The notes under the pieces are model-generated. The model ran no database searches. It had not been told where the DNA came from and worked only from the letters and a program-made list of their open reading frames with translations. A stretch of 64,000 nucleotides of DNA from Polychytrium aggregatum (taxonomy: Eukaryota > Chytridiomycota > Chytridiomycetes > Polychytriales): contig NW_026516245.1 in NCBI RefSeq assembly GCF_025602895.1, positions 260,501 to 324,500 of the forward strand. The letters are read 5' to 3'. Positions 1 through 11,903 of this stretch are shown here, one piece after another. Each line of letters opens with the position of its first letter. The first letter of the stretch is position 1. The position numbers and the translations under genes are program-made.

Positions 1-329
1 TCATCGACTCCTCCAACCCTCCAATCCTCCAACCGATCCATGTCCCATGGTCCATTGTCAGCCAGATGGCCAAGTGACTGACCGACCAAATGCCCTCAAT
101 CCACTCCTCCCGCCCTTGATTTCTGTCCATGCCGGCTGTCTTCCTGCGACTATTTCCTCCCCTTAAATGTCTCCTCCAGCGTCGCTTAGAAGCGACTGCC
201 TGAGCCCCCACATCAGTGGGTTGCTGCGTCTGTGGATGGTCGCTCTCAGCAATCAATAGATCATCCTCTTTTATTTGAATCACATTCAAGCCAAGTAAAG
301 TCCGACTGGGACTGGGGCTGGCACCGGAC
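1..329. other. Intergenic, no gene seen
   Basis: This stretch lies downstream of the stop codon of the DUF3684 gene. I see no credible coding exon, RNA gene or repeat in it. It presumably holds that gene's 3' UTR. Confidence 0.6.
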
Positions 330-3300
330 TCAGACCACTCCGTCTTGCTTGAGGACGCCAATCAGATCCTTGAGGTAGTTCTGCCATTCGCAGTCGCATG
401 TGTCGGCGGATTTCGTTTGTCGAGAAGGACGAGGGTTAGCTCACGATCCATCAACCGACCCGCACAAACGCTTTCGTCGCGACAGTGGCGGCTGCGCCAA
501 CCAGCCCATCAGAGTCTGCCGCCCCAGTGCTGGCTCACCTCTGCAAAGCTCGAAAAGTAAAATTCGTGCTCGCTGTTGTGCTCGCTGACAAAGTTGTGGG
601 CCAGCTCGTGGCAGGTCACCATGAACCAGTAGTAGTACACTTCGTCTGGATGGCGCTGAGCCTTTGAGTCGCCCCGGCGCACGAGTGGATAGTGCAGGCC
701 GAGGTAGAACCGGAAGTTGAAGAACAGGGTTCGGCGGCGGTTGAAGGCGACGGTGTTGCCCTGCGGATCCCAGTAGATCGTCACCGACCGAGGATTCATC
801 TTGAAGACTTGGCCGAGCCGGAGCAGCAGATCCGCAAACTGGTCGAGGGCGCCGTGCGACTGGGCAAGCATCGCCAGTCCTTGGTCCTGCTGCGCCTTGT
901 CGACATAGACGGCAATGTTGCGGATGTTGCTCACCCGGATCAGCTCGCCGTCGGAGAGGATCCGGCAATGGTTCGCCGCCTGTGCGCTTGCTACCGCCGG
1001 CGGGTCGTTCGGAATCGTCGCCCGGAATTCAGATTCAGACTCGGGCTGTGACTGCAGCGACCCGATCGACCGCTCCAGATGGCCCTTCAGGTTGGAAGTG
1101 AACGTTGGGTTGATTTCGGCAACCGCATGCTGATGCCCTGGCTGAGATTGCCCCTGGAAGCCCGGGGGCGGCTGCGCAACGGTGCCGGTTGTCCCGGGAG
1201 GAGCTTCCTCGGACTCGTATCCTCCGGTCGATGCAGTCGCGGGCTTCTTTGCCGATTGAGGTCCCACCGGCCCTCTGCCACCCCACAGTTGATCGGCCAG
1301 ACCGCGCCATCGCCCATAGACCTCCTCATTCATGATGTTGCTGAGGGTCTGGTCGATGAAGCCGCTCGGTCCGCTCGGCTTGCTGTTACTGTGGCTGGCG
1401 GAGGCCTCGTGCCTGGTCTTGCTGTCGCGATCCTCGACCTCATCCTGCTCTTGCAGAGTCGAGCCTATAGTCTGGTCCGAGAGCGACTTTGTTGATGATT
1501 GGCTGCTCTTTGGAGGCCGCTTCGGATAGTCATGGTCCATCATATGGTTACTGACGGTCTCGACTTGGTCGCGGGTGTGCTTGGCCAGTTCTTGGCGCAA
1601 ATATTCGAGATCGGCGTCCGGGAAGATGGCCGAAAGCTGGCTAAGCATCGTGCCCATTGATGCGTCGGTGGGACCGTTGGTCGGGGGAGAGGAGTTGGTT
1701 GAGTGAGGAGGTGGCGCGGGCTTGGGCCCGGTAGATGCGCTTGCCTCGCGGGCGGGCGACATGGACGCTTGCTGGGCGGCTTTCTGCTCGACAGGTTTGG
1801 GTGGGGGTGCAGGGACGGCCTGCTTCAGCTTGCTGGCGGTGAGATTGAGGATGCGGTCGACGGGGAATCCCTTGCGCTTGAGGTTGACCAGAGAGGTGGA
1901 CAGCAGGGTCGACAGCAAGAGCGAGTCGTTCAGCCGGCACTGACGGAACAGCACCTTGCCCAGGGAGCTGCAACGGAGAGTGTCACCGAGGCCGCAACCT
2001 CGACGCATCAGCAAGTGTATCCGAGATCGTCGCGGGGTGATATCGCAGCAGTCCAAGGCCGCCGTATTATCGGCAGCACCACCCACCAGCGTTGTCACCA
2101 GCTGTGCAGCTGCTCTCCCTGCGACCTACCTTGCAACATCAAAGTAGTCGTACTCTCCGGCAATGAAGAGGTACGGCGTGCTCCACAGGCGATCCAGCAG
2201 CAGGCACGCTGTTGTTTTCTGGATCCGGGTTTCCTTGTTGAACGTCCGGGTGATCTCGATCTCAGAGACTTCCATCACCTGCAGCTGTTTTAGCACCTTC
2301 TCGGCGCCCTCGACAACGTCCTTGCTGGATCGGGTCTGCTGCCCGTCGTACATCAGAAGCGGTGCGCGCTCGTGAATGAGAGACTGCAGCGCCTCGGTCT
2401 TGGCGGTCTTGCGGGACTGGCCAACGGGTCGGGTTGCCTCGGTGACCTGTTTCGAGAGCCACTTTGCGCCAAGGTCGAGATACATATCCTCCAGAATCGC
2501 CTCCATCGGGGCACTGCGACAGCAGGTAGTTTGCGCATGCGTTTGTACATGTGGATGTCCATGGATTGAGTTGCGTTTGTGCATGAGTCGTTAGATGCGA
2601 TGGCTGCGATTCGAGTGCGGCAACACCCTGTCCGTTTCGCTCAAGAACCATGCTGCTGTGCAAGGAGCGGCTTATGGTGACATGAAGGGTCTGGAAATCG
2701 GAGCGAGACAGGACAGAAACAAGAACCGAGACAGAACAGAAACCTACGACAGAGGGTTGAAGATCTGGCCGAGAACCGTATCGTCGATCAGGTAGACATC
2801 CCCGGCCCGAGTCAGTTTGTATCTCAGCTTGTCGCTGCTGCCATACTCGCCGGTCTCATCTGTTGCCTGTCCGTCATTGACGACGCCAATCAGGAAGGCG
2901 CTGCTCTTCATATCTCGGACGAGGGTGCGATTCTGCTTCAGAGTTGGGTAGTGCGCCGCCAGTTGCCGAAGCATGGCTAGGTAGTCTTCGAACCCTGTTT
3001 TCTCGAGGAACTTCTCGGGCGAGCGTGCGAGTTGCTGGGCTAGTTCGAGCGGTGTTGGCTGATCCTTGACACCACAGGCTCGCAGGAACGCATTCGACTG
3101 GGTGCCGAAATCTAGGTGCCGCCAGAGAGACAAAACATGAGGTCGCATGTACAGCAGTCAGCGCCCAGAAAAGCGATTTGCGACTGAAGGCTGTGAGAGT
3201 GGCAGACTGGGCCGTTCGTTCCAGTCCACGGAGCCCAGTCCTGCGCCACTCTGACTGCCAGTCACACGATAAACTTACCAACAAACACAAACAGATCCCG

Positions 3301-6300
3301 GTACTGGCTCTGGTCGCTGCCAAAGTAGACGCTCGAGGGCTCAAAGTAGCTGTACGGCACCGAGGATTTGCTCTCGTGTACCGGAATGAACTTGGATGTC
3401 CGGAGCACTCGCCAGTGGTCGTTCAGGAATTCTGCGCACAAGAGCCAGGGTGAAAACAAGCTTCACGCCCCACCCCGATAGGGGCTGGCCTGCACCGACT
3501 GGCACTGCAGTTGAAGTGATCACGGCAGCTGAAATGATCACGGCAGCCCAAACTCTCACAGAGAGCATCTCCCGTCAGATATCCGTCACCTACCAGATTG
3601 GCGACTAGAGAGATACGCAAACACCTCTCGGGCCCTGTCCAGGGGCGGCGGATGGCTCACCAACCGACTCACGAGAGTTTGGCTCGAAGGGTTGGGCTGA
3701 ACACCAAACTTGGCCGCGTGCTCTCGCAGGTCTGACGACAGGATGGCAAAGCCCATGACGGCACACTCCGGCTCGGCAAAGCAGTTGGCAGGCGTAAACA
3801 GCTTGGTGGGGTCGGTGCTCGGGAGGAACGGAGTCGTGATCGACCCAGCCCGGTAGAGATCTTTGTAGTGCGCCTTGTAGTGATCTAGAAAATAGACCAG
3901 CAGCGCCTGTCGCTTCGGAACATCCGAGGCCGCACACAAGCTGATCAGCTCCGGCAGCTGGATGTAGGTCCGCAGTCCAAGGAGCGCCAGGAACTTGGCT
4001 TGAAAGGTGTGAAAGCATGTGGTGAGACTTTGGTGCTCCGTTGCCTGAATGTCCGCGGCGGCGGCGTCCGAGACACATCCCGGACACCAAACGCACCCAC
4101 ATCATCCAGCAAGCGCAACGACCTACCCTCGTCGGTCGAGGCTTTCCACTTTCCCTTCCAATCGATGAGTTTGAGCCCAAAGCCTCTCAGGGTGTCATTG
4201 GGCGCATGCAGTTCCGAGGCCTTGTATCTCTCGGAGGAACTCGAGCCGTCGGACATCTCTGGAGGAAACAAAGGCGTCATGCGCAGCTGATACAACTCGC
4301 TCTCCTGCAGCTTGGTCTGCACACTCGCAAGATATTTGACCTGAGGTCGATGTTTGGTGAGGTGGGCGTGAGTGACAGCACGATAAAGAATGGCCGGATC
4401 GACGCCAGAGTCGCACGGTGTCAATGTATGCATATACAACATATGGCACCGCCGTCGCCAGCGGGAGTGCAAGTTGCATCGACCCATGGCCGGCCCAACG
4501 CTTGCAGACCGAGGCTCACCAGCTGAATATGGTCCCACTTGAGATCGTTCAGCCGATCAAAGACAATTTGCAGATCGACATGCTCTCGGACGCCAATGAC
4601 CTTCAAAAACGTGTCGCTGACCGACTTTGGGCTCGCCAAGTTCACTGTTGGAATGTCCTCGAAGAGCGTGACCGTCTTGAAGTAGCTCTCGGTGGGCAGG
4701 CGCAGGCCAGCATTGGTGGGGACGCATTTCTTTTGGGCCAGAAGAGAAATCAACTCGGTGCGAGACAGTACCGTGAGGTTGCCAAACGCACGACTAAACA
4801 CCGCCAACACCTTCTCGACGAAGTGGACATCCTCCTGGAACAAAGGGTCCGCGGTGATAAACTTGGCCCATTCGACAACGCTCAGTTCGGTCCAGCCCCT
4901 GTGGGCGAGCGCATCGGCATCAAAATGCAGGAGGATCAATACACCATATCGTGCAGGAGGCAATTGCACATCCAGCAGTGTCGAGGATACCTCCATAGAG
5001 GTATAAATGCCCACCACATCCTGTGGAAACAGAGGCAGCGATATGCCCTTTGCTCGGATAGCAAAGCCACTCACCGTGTCACAGCTTCGAGTTCGCTCTT
5101 GGTGAAGCTCTTGCTGATTTCGATCGGCAGGGCCGTCAAGGGAAACTTCATGTCCGGCGGAATCACCTTGACATTGACAAAGCTTTGGATCTGCGACAGC
5201 CGAATCTCCCTCGAGGCAGCGTTTGCGGTCCCATGATCGTCAGGGGCTATAAATCGAGTTTGCTGGAGCAGCCGGTCGACTTCATACATCTCCACGGCAT
5301 TTTGGAGGCGGAATCCCAGCCACCAGCGAAGAAGCGCGGCAACCTCGCTCATCTCCAGGACACGCTTCGAAACCTCGACAAAGACATCATCCAACGACAG
5401 GGCACGAATGGTACCATCCTTCTTGAGCTGGCGGAACAATTCGCTGCAGCTCTGGACGATGGCTTGCGGGACCACAGGAGTCTGCTTGATGAAGGCCTCC
5501 ATGCTGGCATCGGGCAGGCGTGCCAGAGCCACAGACTGGACGCCCTGAGACGTCATGATCGAGAGCGGCTTGTTGGCCATCTTGAAGAAAAAGGATTTGC
5601 CGATGGTCCCGACTAGAGCAGCAGGTGTTGAGGCTCGGAACGTAAAGGACGACATGGCGTGCGAGCTGCGGTTCCAAAGCCATTCTCGGGACTCGGCAGT
5701 CAGACCGTCCGGGCCCAACTCCGAATGCATCTTGTGGATGGCATCCATTTCGTCGTCGTAGATCAATCGGGCAAGCAACCCGCACATGGTCAGGATCTCC
5801 TGGTTCCAAATGTTCAGGGTGCGATCGACAAAGTCGATACTCTCGCGCTCCACAGTCGGAATCAGGTGGGCGCCCATGTGAATCGAGCAGCCAGTCGTTT
5901 GGTGGGTTGGAAATCTAGCGTTGAGCACAGCGACAGCCGCGTCGCTCAGTCAGCAATGGCAGTGCACTAGAAGCGCACCAGCACCACATGGCAAACAAGC
6001 ACATGCACCGTGCTGCACCGCGGGCGCTTACCCGATGAATACGCGGCCCTGCTGAGATGGCGATGGCACCAGTTCCTCGAACATCGAGCTCTGGCCTCGG
6101 ACGCCGGATGAGCTCACGAATTCGTCGTAGCTCGCGTACAGGACATGCACCTTGGTGGTCGATGGCGGCGGCTTCTTGGTAGTGCGCTCCATCTCTTTGG
6201 CAAGCTGTACAGGCAGCTTGACGCCAAAGACAGCTGTCGACGTGCGCATGAACAGATCATATCGAACCTCTGTTCCGCGGCAGGACCGAGACTTGTCAAA

Positions 6301-7696
6301 GTCGGTGTAAGCCACGACGTTCAGCTGCACCGGTCGGATGGAGACATCCTGGAGAGTAAAGATTTGGTTGGGCGACTTGAGGTTGTAGACACTGCTCGAG
6401 AACGCAAACGGCCGCGGAGGAGCTGCATGCTTCCGGAAGCTGAGCACAAGATCGGCGTCGATGTGGACCGAGACGCTCCCGAGGTTTTCCGTGAATGCCA
6501 GCGAGTTTGCTATGAACCGCCCAAGGTCGCCGAGATTGGGGACGTCGATGGGCTCGCGCAGATTGAGCAGGAACGTTGTCAGCGCCGAGACCGACTCTGC
6601 CGGCACCTTGCCTTTCTTGGTGAACAGCTGGTCGCCTAGAGGAAGAAACGGGGGTGGGTAGACGATACGGAGGGCCCGAAAAGGGTGAGACGGAGCATGC
6701 TTGAGGATGCGGTGGCATGTTGGAGGAGGGTGCAGTGATATAGGACAGGACAGACAGAAGAGACGCCATGCAGCGCTCGAAGCGGTGGGCCAGACAGGCC
6801 GAAAGCCACCGACCTTTCCAGAAGAATGCCATGCATTCGTCGCCCGAGGAGATGCTGCGAGCCACAATCGCAAGCAGAGCCAGCGTTAGAGCCATTTGCG
6901 CCACCATACTGCCGGCATCTCCATCTGTAGCAGCCTGAAGATCCATCCTTGACTTACAAAGGCTCCTCGCAAATCGAAAACAGGCTGTAAAAGCCCACGC
7001 CAAAGAAGCCAATCTTCTGCTCGTCTGGGTTGCCCTCGGCAATCTTCTTGAGGCGATTCCAGTCTGCATCGGAAAATGGCCGCCCGTTGTTCTTGTACTC
7101 GATGGTTTCGACCTCGACCAGCAGCGACGGATCCTGCTGCCTTCCGCCGGCGAGACTGCCGCCCCAAGCCGTGGCCGCAAACAGCGACGAGAATATGGAT
7201 TTCGGCTTGCTCTCTGGGACGACCTCGGTCGTTCGGGTCCGAAAGTGGATTTCTGCCTCGGTCGCACCTGCAGATGCACAGCACCGTGCGTTCAGATGCC
7301 GATGCCAAGGACTTGCCGACGGCTGCGGTGCCGGGGCCGCAGGCACTGGCAAGCAGAGGAGCCAGCGACACTGTACTCACCGGCATCGTTGGAGTTTTGG
7401 AGGAGCTCTCTGAAGATGGTAAACTCTGCCGAGTATCTGGCGAGAATCTGGTGGCATGCCACGGCAAGTAGCTCTGCTTAGCAGCGGATGCGAGCAGCCC
7501 CGTCGCTGCTTGCGTGTGGGGTCGACCGAGGTTGTCTGCTGTTGTGCCAGGTTCAAACAAGCAGGTTCCCTGAGCCGAATTGCAGACTGTCACCCACCTT
7601 ATCGATGAGATGCCGCTGGTTGACTTCGACCCGCTCCTCGGCCGACGTGTCGCTGATGAGAAGGTTCTTGAGCTGCTGGATGTCTTGGCTTGCCAT
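330..7696 (-). CDS. DUF3684-family protein: HSP90/sacsin-type ATPase with C-terminal HExxH motif
   Basis: Large multi-exon gene of roughly a dozen exons. The chosen start (7694-7696) opens with MASQDIQQLKNLLISD. Exon 2 (about 7383-7462) carries the GHKL ATP-binding N-box, FRELLQNSNDAG. The exon at about 6955-7280 has the glycine-rich GFFGVGFYSLFSICEEP segment and the next short exon has ISSGDECMAFFWKG. These match the sacsin/HSP90-like ATPase of fungal DUF3684 proteins, whose function is not established. The exons at about 5080-5920 and 4500-5060 hold the DUF3684 core. The C-terminal exon (about 530-2000) has a low-complexity linker and then HELAHNFVSEH, an HExxHxxxxxH zinc-site pattern like that of WLM metalloproteases. 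A last small exon encodes NYLKDLIGVLKQDGVV and stops at 330-332; it is joined by a GTGAGC donor after SSFAE. ATPase chaperone-like activity is inferred from the fold, and peptidase activity is speculative. Several internal exon borders are approximate. Confidence 0.85.
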
Positions 7697-8056
7697 TGCG
7701 TCCTGTTGCTGCCTCTGCGCCGATGGGAGCGGAGAGAAAGCAGAGACGTCCGGCCTTGTCCTGGCCCAGCAGTGTTCTGCTGGATCGTCACGTGGGCGGC
7801 GTGGACCAGCCAGGGAGTCGCTGTCGTTTGCAGAATCCGCCGGCCCGAGGCCAAGCATCTATCGGTCAAGCCGAAGCATCTGTTGATCAAGCCCAGGCGT
7901 CCGTCGGTCAAGCTCAAGCATCCGTCGATCGCAGCACTGTCAGCCGGCTGTGGCCATTAGCAGACCCATCAGACAATCCACGCACTCCGCCTGTATCTGT
8001 CGGCCCATTCTCCCTCGGCCAAGCCCCAGGCACAAATTCTATCTGTCCCCGCACAC
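7697..8056. promoter_or_regulatory. Divergent intergenic region shared by DUF3684 gene and phosphopantetheinyl transferase
   Basis: The two genes are transcribed away from each other, so both promoters must lie in these 360 bp. I see no clear TATA box. The most visible structure is a four-copy 21-bp tandem repeat at 7852-7935. Confidence 0.5.
7852..7935. repeat. 21-bp tandem repeat, four imperfect copies
   Basis: Copies begin at 7852, 7873, 7894 and 7915, and share the pattern AAGCATC...GTCAAGC. They lie in the divergent promoter spacer. The unit length is a multiple of three and the + strand is open across the array, but I see no gene there. Confidence 0.85.
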
Positions 8057-9268
8057 ATGTCGCCAACCAACGCTGTAGTCGTCAAATGGGCCGTCAAGGT
8101 CGCCAACTGGAGCCCGTCTACTGAGGTTTGTGTCTGTGGGCTCTGCCCGACCCGGCTCTGGCCCCGCATGAATTGACAACGCCGATCCCGCAAGGCATGT
8201 GTCTCCGGATAGCCTGTTCTTGCTTCGTCTCATGTGCCATGCCCCTCCTCGCCGAACAGGAATTCAAGGCTGCTCTCTCCGAAATCCAGACCGACGAGCA
8301 TGAAAAAGTGCTCAAGTTTATGCTCCCGGTCGACCGGAAGCGGGCTCTGGTTGGACGACTGCTTGCCAAGCGACTGATCCTGCATTTCTTCCCAGACCAG
8401 CGATGGGACCAAGTCCGTCTGTCGAGAACAGAGTACCAGAAGCCGTTTTGGGTATGTCGGCGCAAGCGGTCCGGAACGACTCGCCCCCAAGTGTCCTTGC
8501 CAGCTGAACTATGCGGCAGTTCGCAGCTGCCTCCGCTCCTGAATACTTACCACCAGCTGCTACCCAGGCACCCGGGCTGCAGATGAGCCCAGCTTTCCAC
8601 TTCAACTACTCGCACCACGGCGACTGGGTTGTCATTTCAGGGCACCTGGGCGGCCCTATCGGCGTCGATGTGACCAACACAATATGCCCCAGCAACACCA
8701 CCGTCGAGGCCTATCTGGGCGACTTTAAGAGCTTTTTCAGCACCCGCGAGTGGCAAAAGATTCGGGCAGGCAATCCATCCGAAGCCACGCTGATGCATCG
8801 CTTCGCTTGCCACTGGTGTCTGAAGGAAAGCTACACAAAGGCCCTTGGGGTTGGACTGGGCTTGGACTTTTGGAAGGTCGAGTTCCTGTATGATGGCCTG
8901 CTGTCGCTGGATGAGGTACGAGTCGGCAGGACTGCACACTTTGCCGTGGAGGACAACAGCAGCGGTGTGCATGCAACAGACTCGCCGAGCCAGCCTTCTG
9001 ACGAATCATTCCGCCCCTCCCCCAACCGATTGCACATCGCCATTGCACATCGCTATTGCGACGGCGCTGCTTGCAACCGCAGCCGCTTCAAAGCCGCATC
9101 AGCGTCTATGTCAACGGTGCTCTCCAGCCTGGGTGGATCTTTGAGCTGGGCTCTGTTGATGCGACGCATCCTGTCTGCGTTGCATACAGCGGCAGCGAGG
9201 GAGTCGATGCAGCCTCTCGGTCGCCGAGTCCGTTCGTCGTCAAGGATATCTGCGATCTTTTGTCTTGA
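8057..9268 (+). CDS. AASDHPPT: 4'-phosphopantetheinyl transferase (AASDHPPT/Lys5 type)
   Basis: Transfers the phosphopantetheine arm of CoA to a serine of carrier domains, such as the Lys2 aminoadipate reductase, fatty acid synthase or polyketide and peptide synthases. Four exons fit cleanly: 8057-8125, 8260-8451, 8568-8915 and 9083-9268, all joined in phase 0, giving about 264 residues. Exon 2 holds the N-terminal half with GRLLAKRLIL and LSRTEYQKPFW. Exon 3 has FNYSHHGDWV, then GVDVTNT (the Mg-binding Asp motif), then WCLKESYTKALGVGLG, the WxxKExxxK signature of the family. The order and spacing match the human single-chain enzyme. Exon 4 completes the C-terminal strand region. The start was chosen because MSPTNAVVVKWAVKVANW aligns with the N-terminus of the family. 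It is divergent from the DUF3684 gene. Confidence 0.92.
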
Positions 9269-9658
9269 GACCAATAGATTGACTTTCTGTCGCCGCCCGC
9301 CCCCGTCCCCCGTGCGGCATGCGATCCCGAGATATCCGTTCCCTCATGCTCCGTCGCCGTCCACATCCGCTCGCCACCGTCCTCCCGCTCTCCGTTCGTC
9401 GCTGCTGTCTCCCATCCCCTGCTCCATCTTCGGTTCGGTTCAGTCCCAGGCCGTCGTGGATGACAGCTTTGCTCCTTGTGGCCGTTGTCAAGGGCCTCGC
9501 TGCCCTCTCGCCCGTGTCTCGGCGCGCTCTCGCCGGCGTCTCGCCAGCCTGCTGCGCTCGTCCGCTCATTTGCCTGCTTTCAGGCACTTGCGTGCACTTC
9601 CGCCCACATTCGCCAGGTCAGACCCACACCAACGCCCTGGCCTCGTCCGCATTTGTCG
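9269..9658. other. Intergenic spacer upstream of EAF3
   Basis: This 390-bp spacer separates two genes on the same strand. It is C/T-rich with many CGTC and CCGTC words on the + strand. The ORFs crossing it look like composition artefacts. It presumably holds the 3' UTR of the transferase and the promoter of EAF3. Confidence 0.5.
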
Positions 9659-11612
9659 ATGATCGCAATGGCCTCCTTCCAAGACAACGAGCATGTGCTG
9701 TGCTTTCACGGTCCTCTCATCTACGACGCAAAGGTGCGCCTGCCCGCCACACGAAGCCAAGGGCGACTGCGCTCCACAAAGACCACAGCGGCCCTATGAG
9801 CCGCCGTTCGCTCTTGGATTTGATCGTTGCCCACCATGCTGGTGATCACTGCTCCTGGAGGAGCCATCGATCGGCGACAGATGCAGCGCTCGTCGCCGTG
9901 CCTTTGACCCTGCCGCATTCCGGCCCGTCTGACCACTTCTCCAACCCAATGCCTATTTCCATGGGGACAGATCCTCAAGTCTGAAATCCGGGATGGGTCC
10001 GAAGGAAGCAGCCCTTTCTATCTGGTGCATTACAAAGGATGGAAACAAACGTAAGCTGTCCCAAATCGAGCCCGGCTGTCCAGAGCACTCCAGCTCATGC
10101 AGTGTCGTCTGGCGATTACAAGATATCAGAGGAGACATGCCATGAGCAGATTCTCAGGGGCACGTCCATAATCCTGGATTTCAAAGCATCATGGAGCAGT
10201 CCCGCCTCCCAAGTCAGTCGTGTGTGCTGCTGCGACGTTATATACTTATTTATTATTTTTGACTGCGACAAGCTGGGATGAATGGGTTCCCGAGTCTCGC
10301 ATCCTCAAGAACACTGACGAAAATCGCCAGCGTGCCGATGACCTGAAGAGGACATCCGAGAAGAAGGCCTCCACCAACAAAAAGGCGGGGACGATTGAGA
10401 AGAAAGCCACGCACGATAACGGAACGGATCGCGGGAAGAAACGAGTCCGAGACTCGCTGTTTGACAAGGTCGGCATCGGGGTCGCGGATCCCCCTTCCTC
10501 CAGTGGATGAGCGAGCAGCAACATCAACGGCCCCTCAGAGACAAGCCCTTTCGCGGTGGATTAGCTGTTGCGGTTGCTCACTCCTGCTGCTGCTCGGCGG
10601 TGTCATTCTGCACATACAGGAAGAAGACTTTCTCAGGCGACTGGAAATCAAGATTCCCATCCCAGACAAACTCAAAGTCCAACTCGTGGATGACTGGGAA
10701 TACGTCACAAAATCACAAATGGTGTGTTGCCGGCCTGAAGCCGATATCTACTCAACCGGGCTCCGTCGGTCGTTCGTGTGGCATGGCTTGGCGCGTTTAG
10801 ATGCATTAACGCTCACCTCGTCACCTCTGTGGACCCAGCTTGTGTCGCTGCCTCGGTCGCAGAATGTCGTCGATGTCCTCAACATGTACCGAGACGAATA
10901 CCGCAAGACACATGAAGGGTAACAGAACCACCGGACATGAACTCGCCATCATCCCTGGACCAGCTATTCATACCGTTCTCGTTTATGTTCCTCTCCCTCC
11001 AGCCGGATGGTTGAGATCAACGACGAAGTCATCGAGGGTCTCAAGATCTACTTTGACAAGGCCCTCGGCAACATCCTCCTGTATCGCTTTGAGCGACAGC
11101 AGTACGTTGATCTCAAGAAAAAGTACAGCGACAAGCCCATGTCGGAGCTCTATGGACCCGAGCACCTGCTGCGTCTGTTTGGTGAGTGCCGAAGCCCGCC
11201 GCTGGGCTGCCGCAGCAGTATCGAAGTGGCCCGATGCGCTGGCACTCTGTTTGATGATCAGTGCGCTCAGTCTGATTATCAGCACGCTCACGCATGCCTG
11301 CGCTCATTCGCTGTGTTGCCGCACCAGTTCAATTGCCTCAGTTGATTGCACACACCAACATGGACCAAGACGCTGTAAACTTGCTGCGAGACCAGCTTGT
11401 CGATATCCTGGCGTGAGTTTCCGTCCCATATGCTTTCGGTGGTTGGTTGGCTAGCGGTGTTGGTCTGGCAGCCCCAACAACACACGACTTGTTGTCTTGA
11501 CGCTGGTCATCCCTCCACGCTCAGGTGGATGAACAAAATGCACGGCACTCTCTTTGCCCCTGCCTACACGCAAGCAACTCCTGGGTATCTGATGACCCAA
11601 AAAACCAACTGA
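9659..11612 (+). CDS. EAF3: Chromodomain/MRG-domain protein, Eaf3/MRG15 (NuA4 and Rpd3S subunit)
   Basis: A nuclear chromatin reader. In yeast and animals this family binds H3K36-methylated nucleosomes and is shared by the NuA4 acetyltransferase and the Rpd3S deacetylase. Exon 1 gives MASFQDNEHVLCFHGPLIYD; a second in-frame ATG lies three codons upstream, at 9659. The chromodomain continues in later exons with ILKSEIRDGSEGSSPFYLVH, YKGWKQ and TWDEWVPESRILK. A Lys-rich linker follows (about 10320-10470). The MRG domain is spread over exons with IPIPDKLKVQLVDDWEYVTK, LPRSQNVVDVLNMYRDEY, VEINDEVIEGLKIYFDKALG, SELYGPEHLLRLF and VQLPQLIAHTNMD. The last exon (about 11525-11612) carries the terminal helix, WMNKMHGTLFAPAY. 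At least seven exons. The aromatic cage and MRG helices appear complete. Confidence 0.92.
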
Positions 11613-11903
11613 GCCCCGACAGATCGAGCGCATTCAGCGGACGAATATTCATGGAATGGTGGTACCCGTTGATTGCTGTTTCGTTTTCCCAATACACCTT
11701 CTCTCCGCAGTGACTCTCCGGCTCAGCCCCGACGCTTGCGAGCCCGCTTTCACTGTCCAATCCAACGAAGGGCCGTGAAAGCAAGTATATTCAGCCACCG
11801 AGCAAACTCATCTCGCCCGATGGCCGTCTACACAAACCTGGTGGCGATTGGGCTTTGCATTCAAACTGCCGCCCGATCGAATGCATCTGTGCCACACTCA
11901 GGC
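11613..11903. other. Convergent 3' spacer between EAF3 and PHOSPHO-type gene
   Basis: About 290 bp between two facing stop codons. I see no gene or clear repeat here. It should hold both 3' UTRs. Confidence 0.5.
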
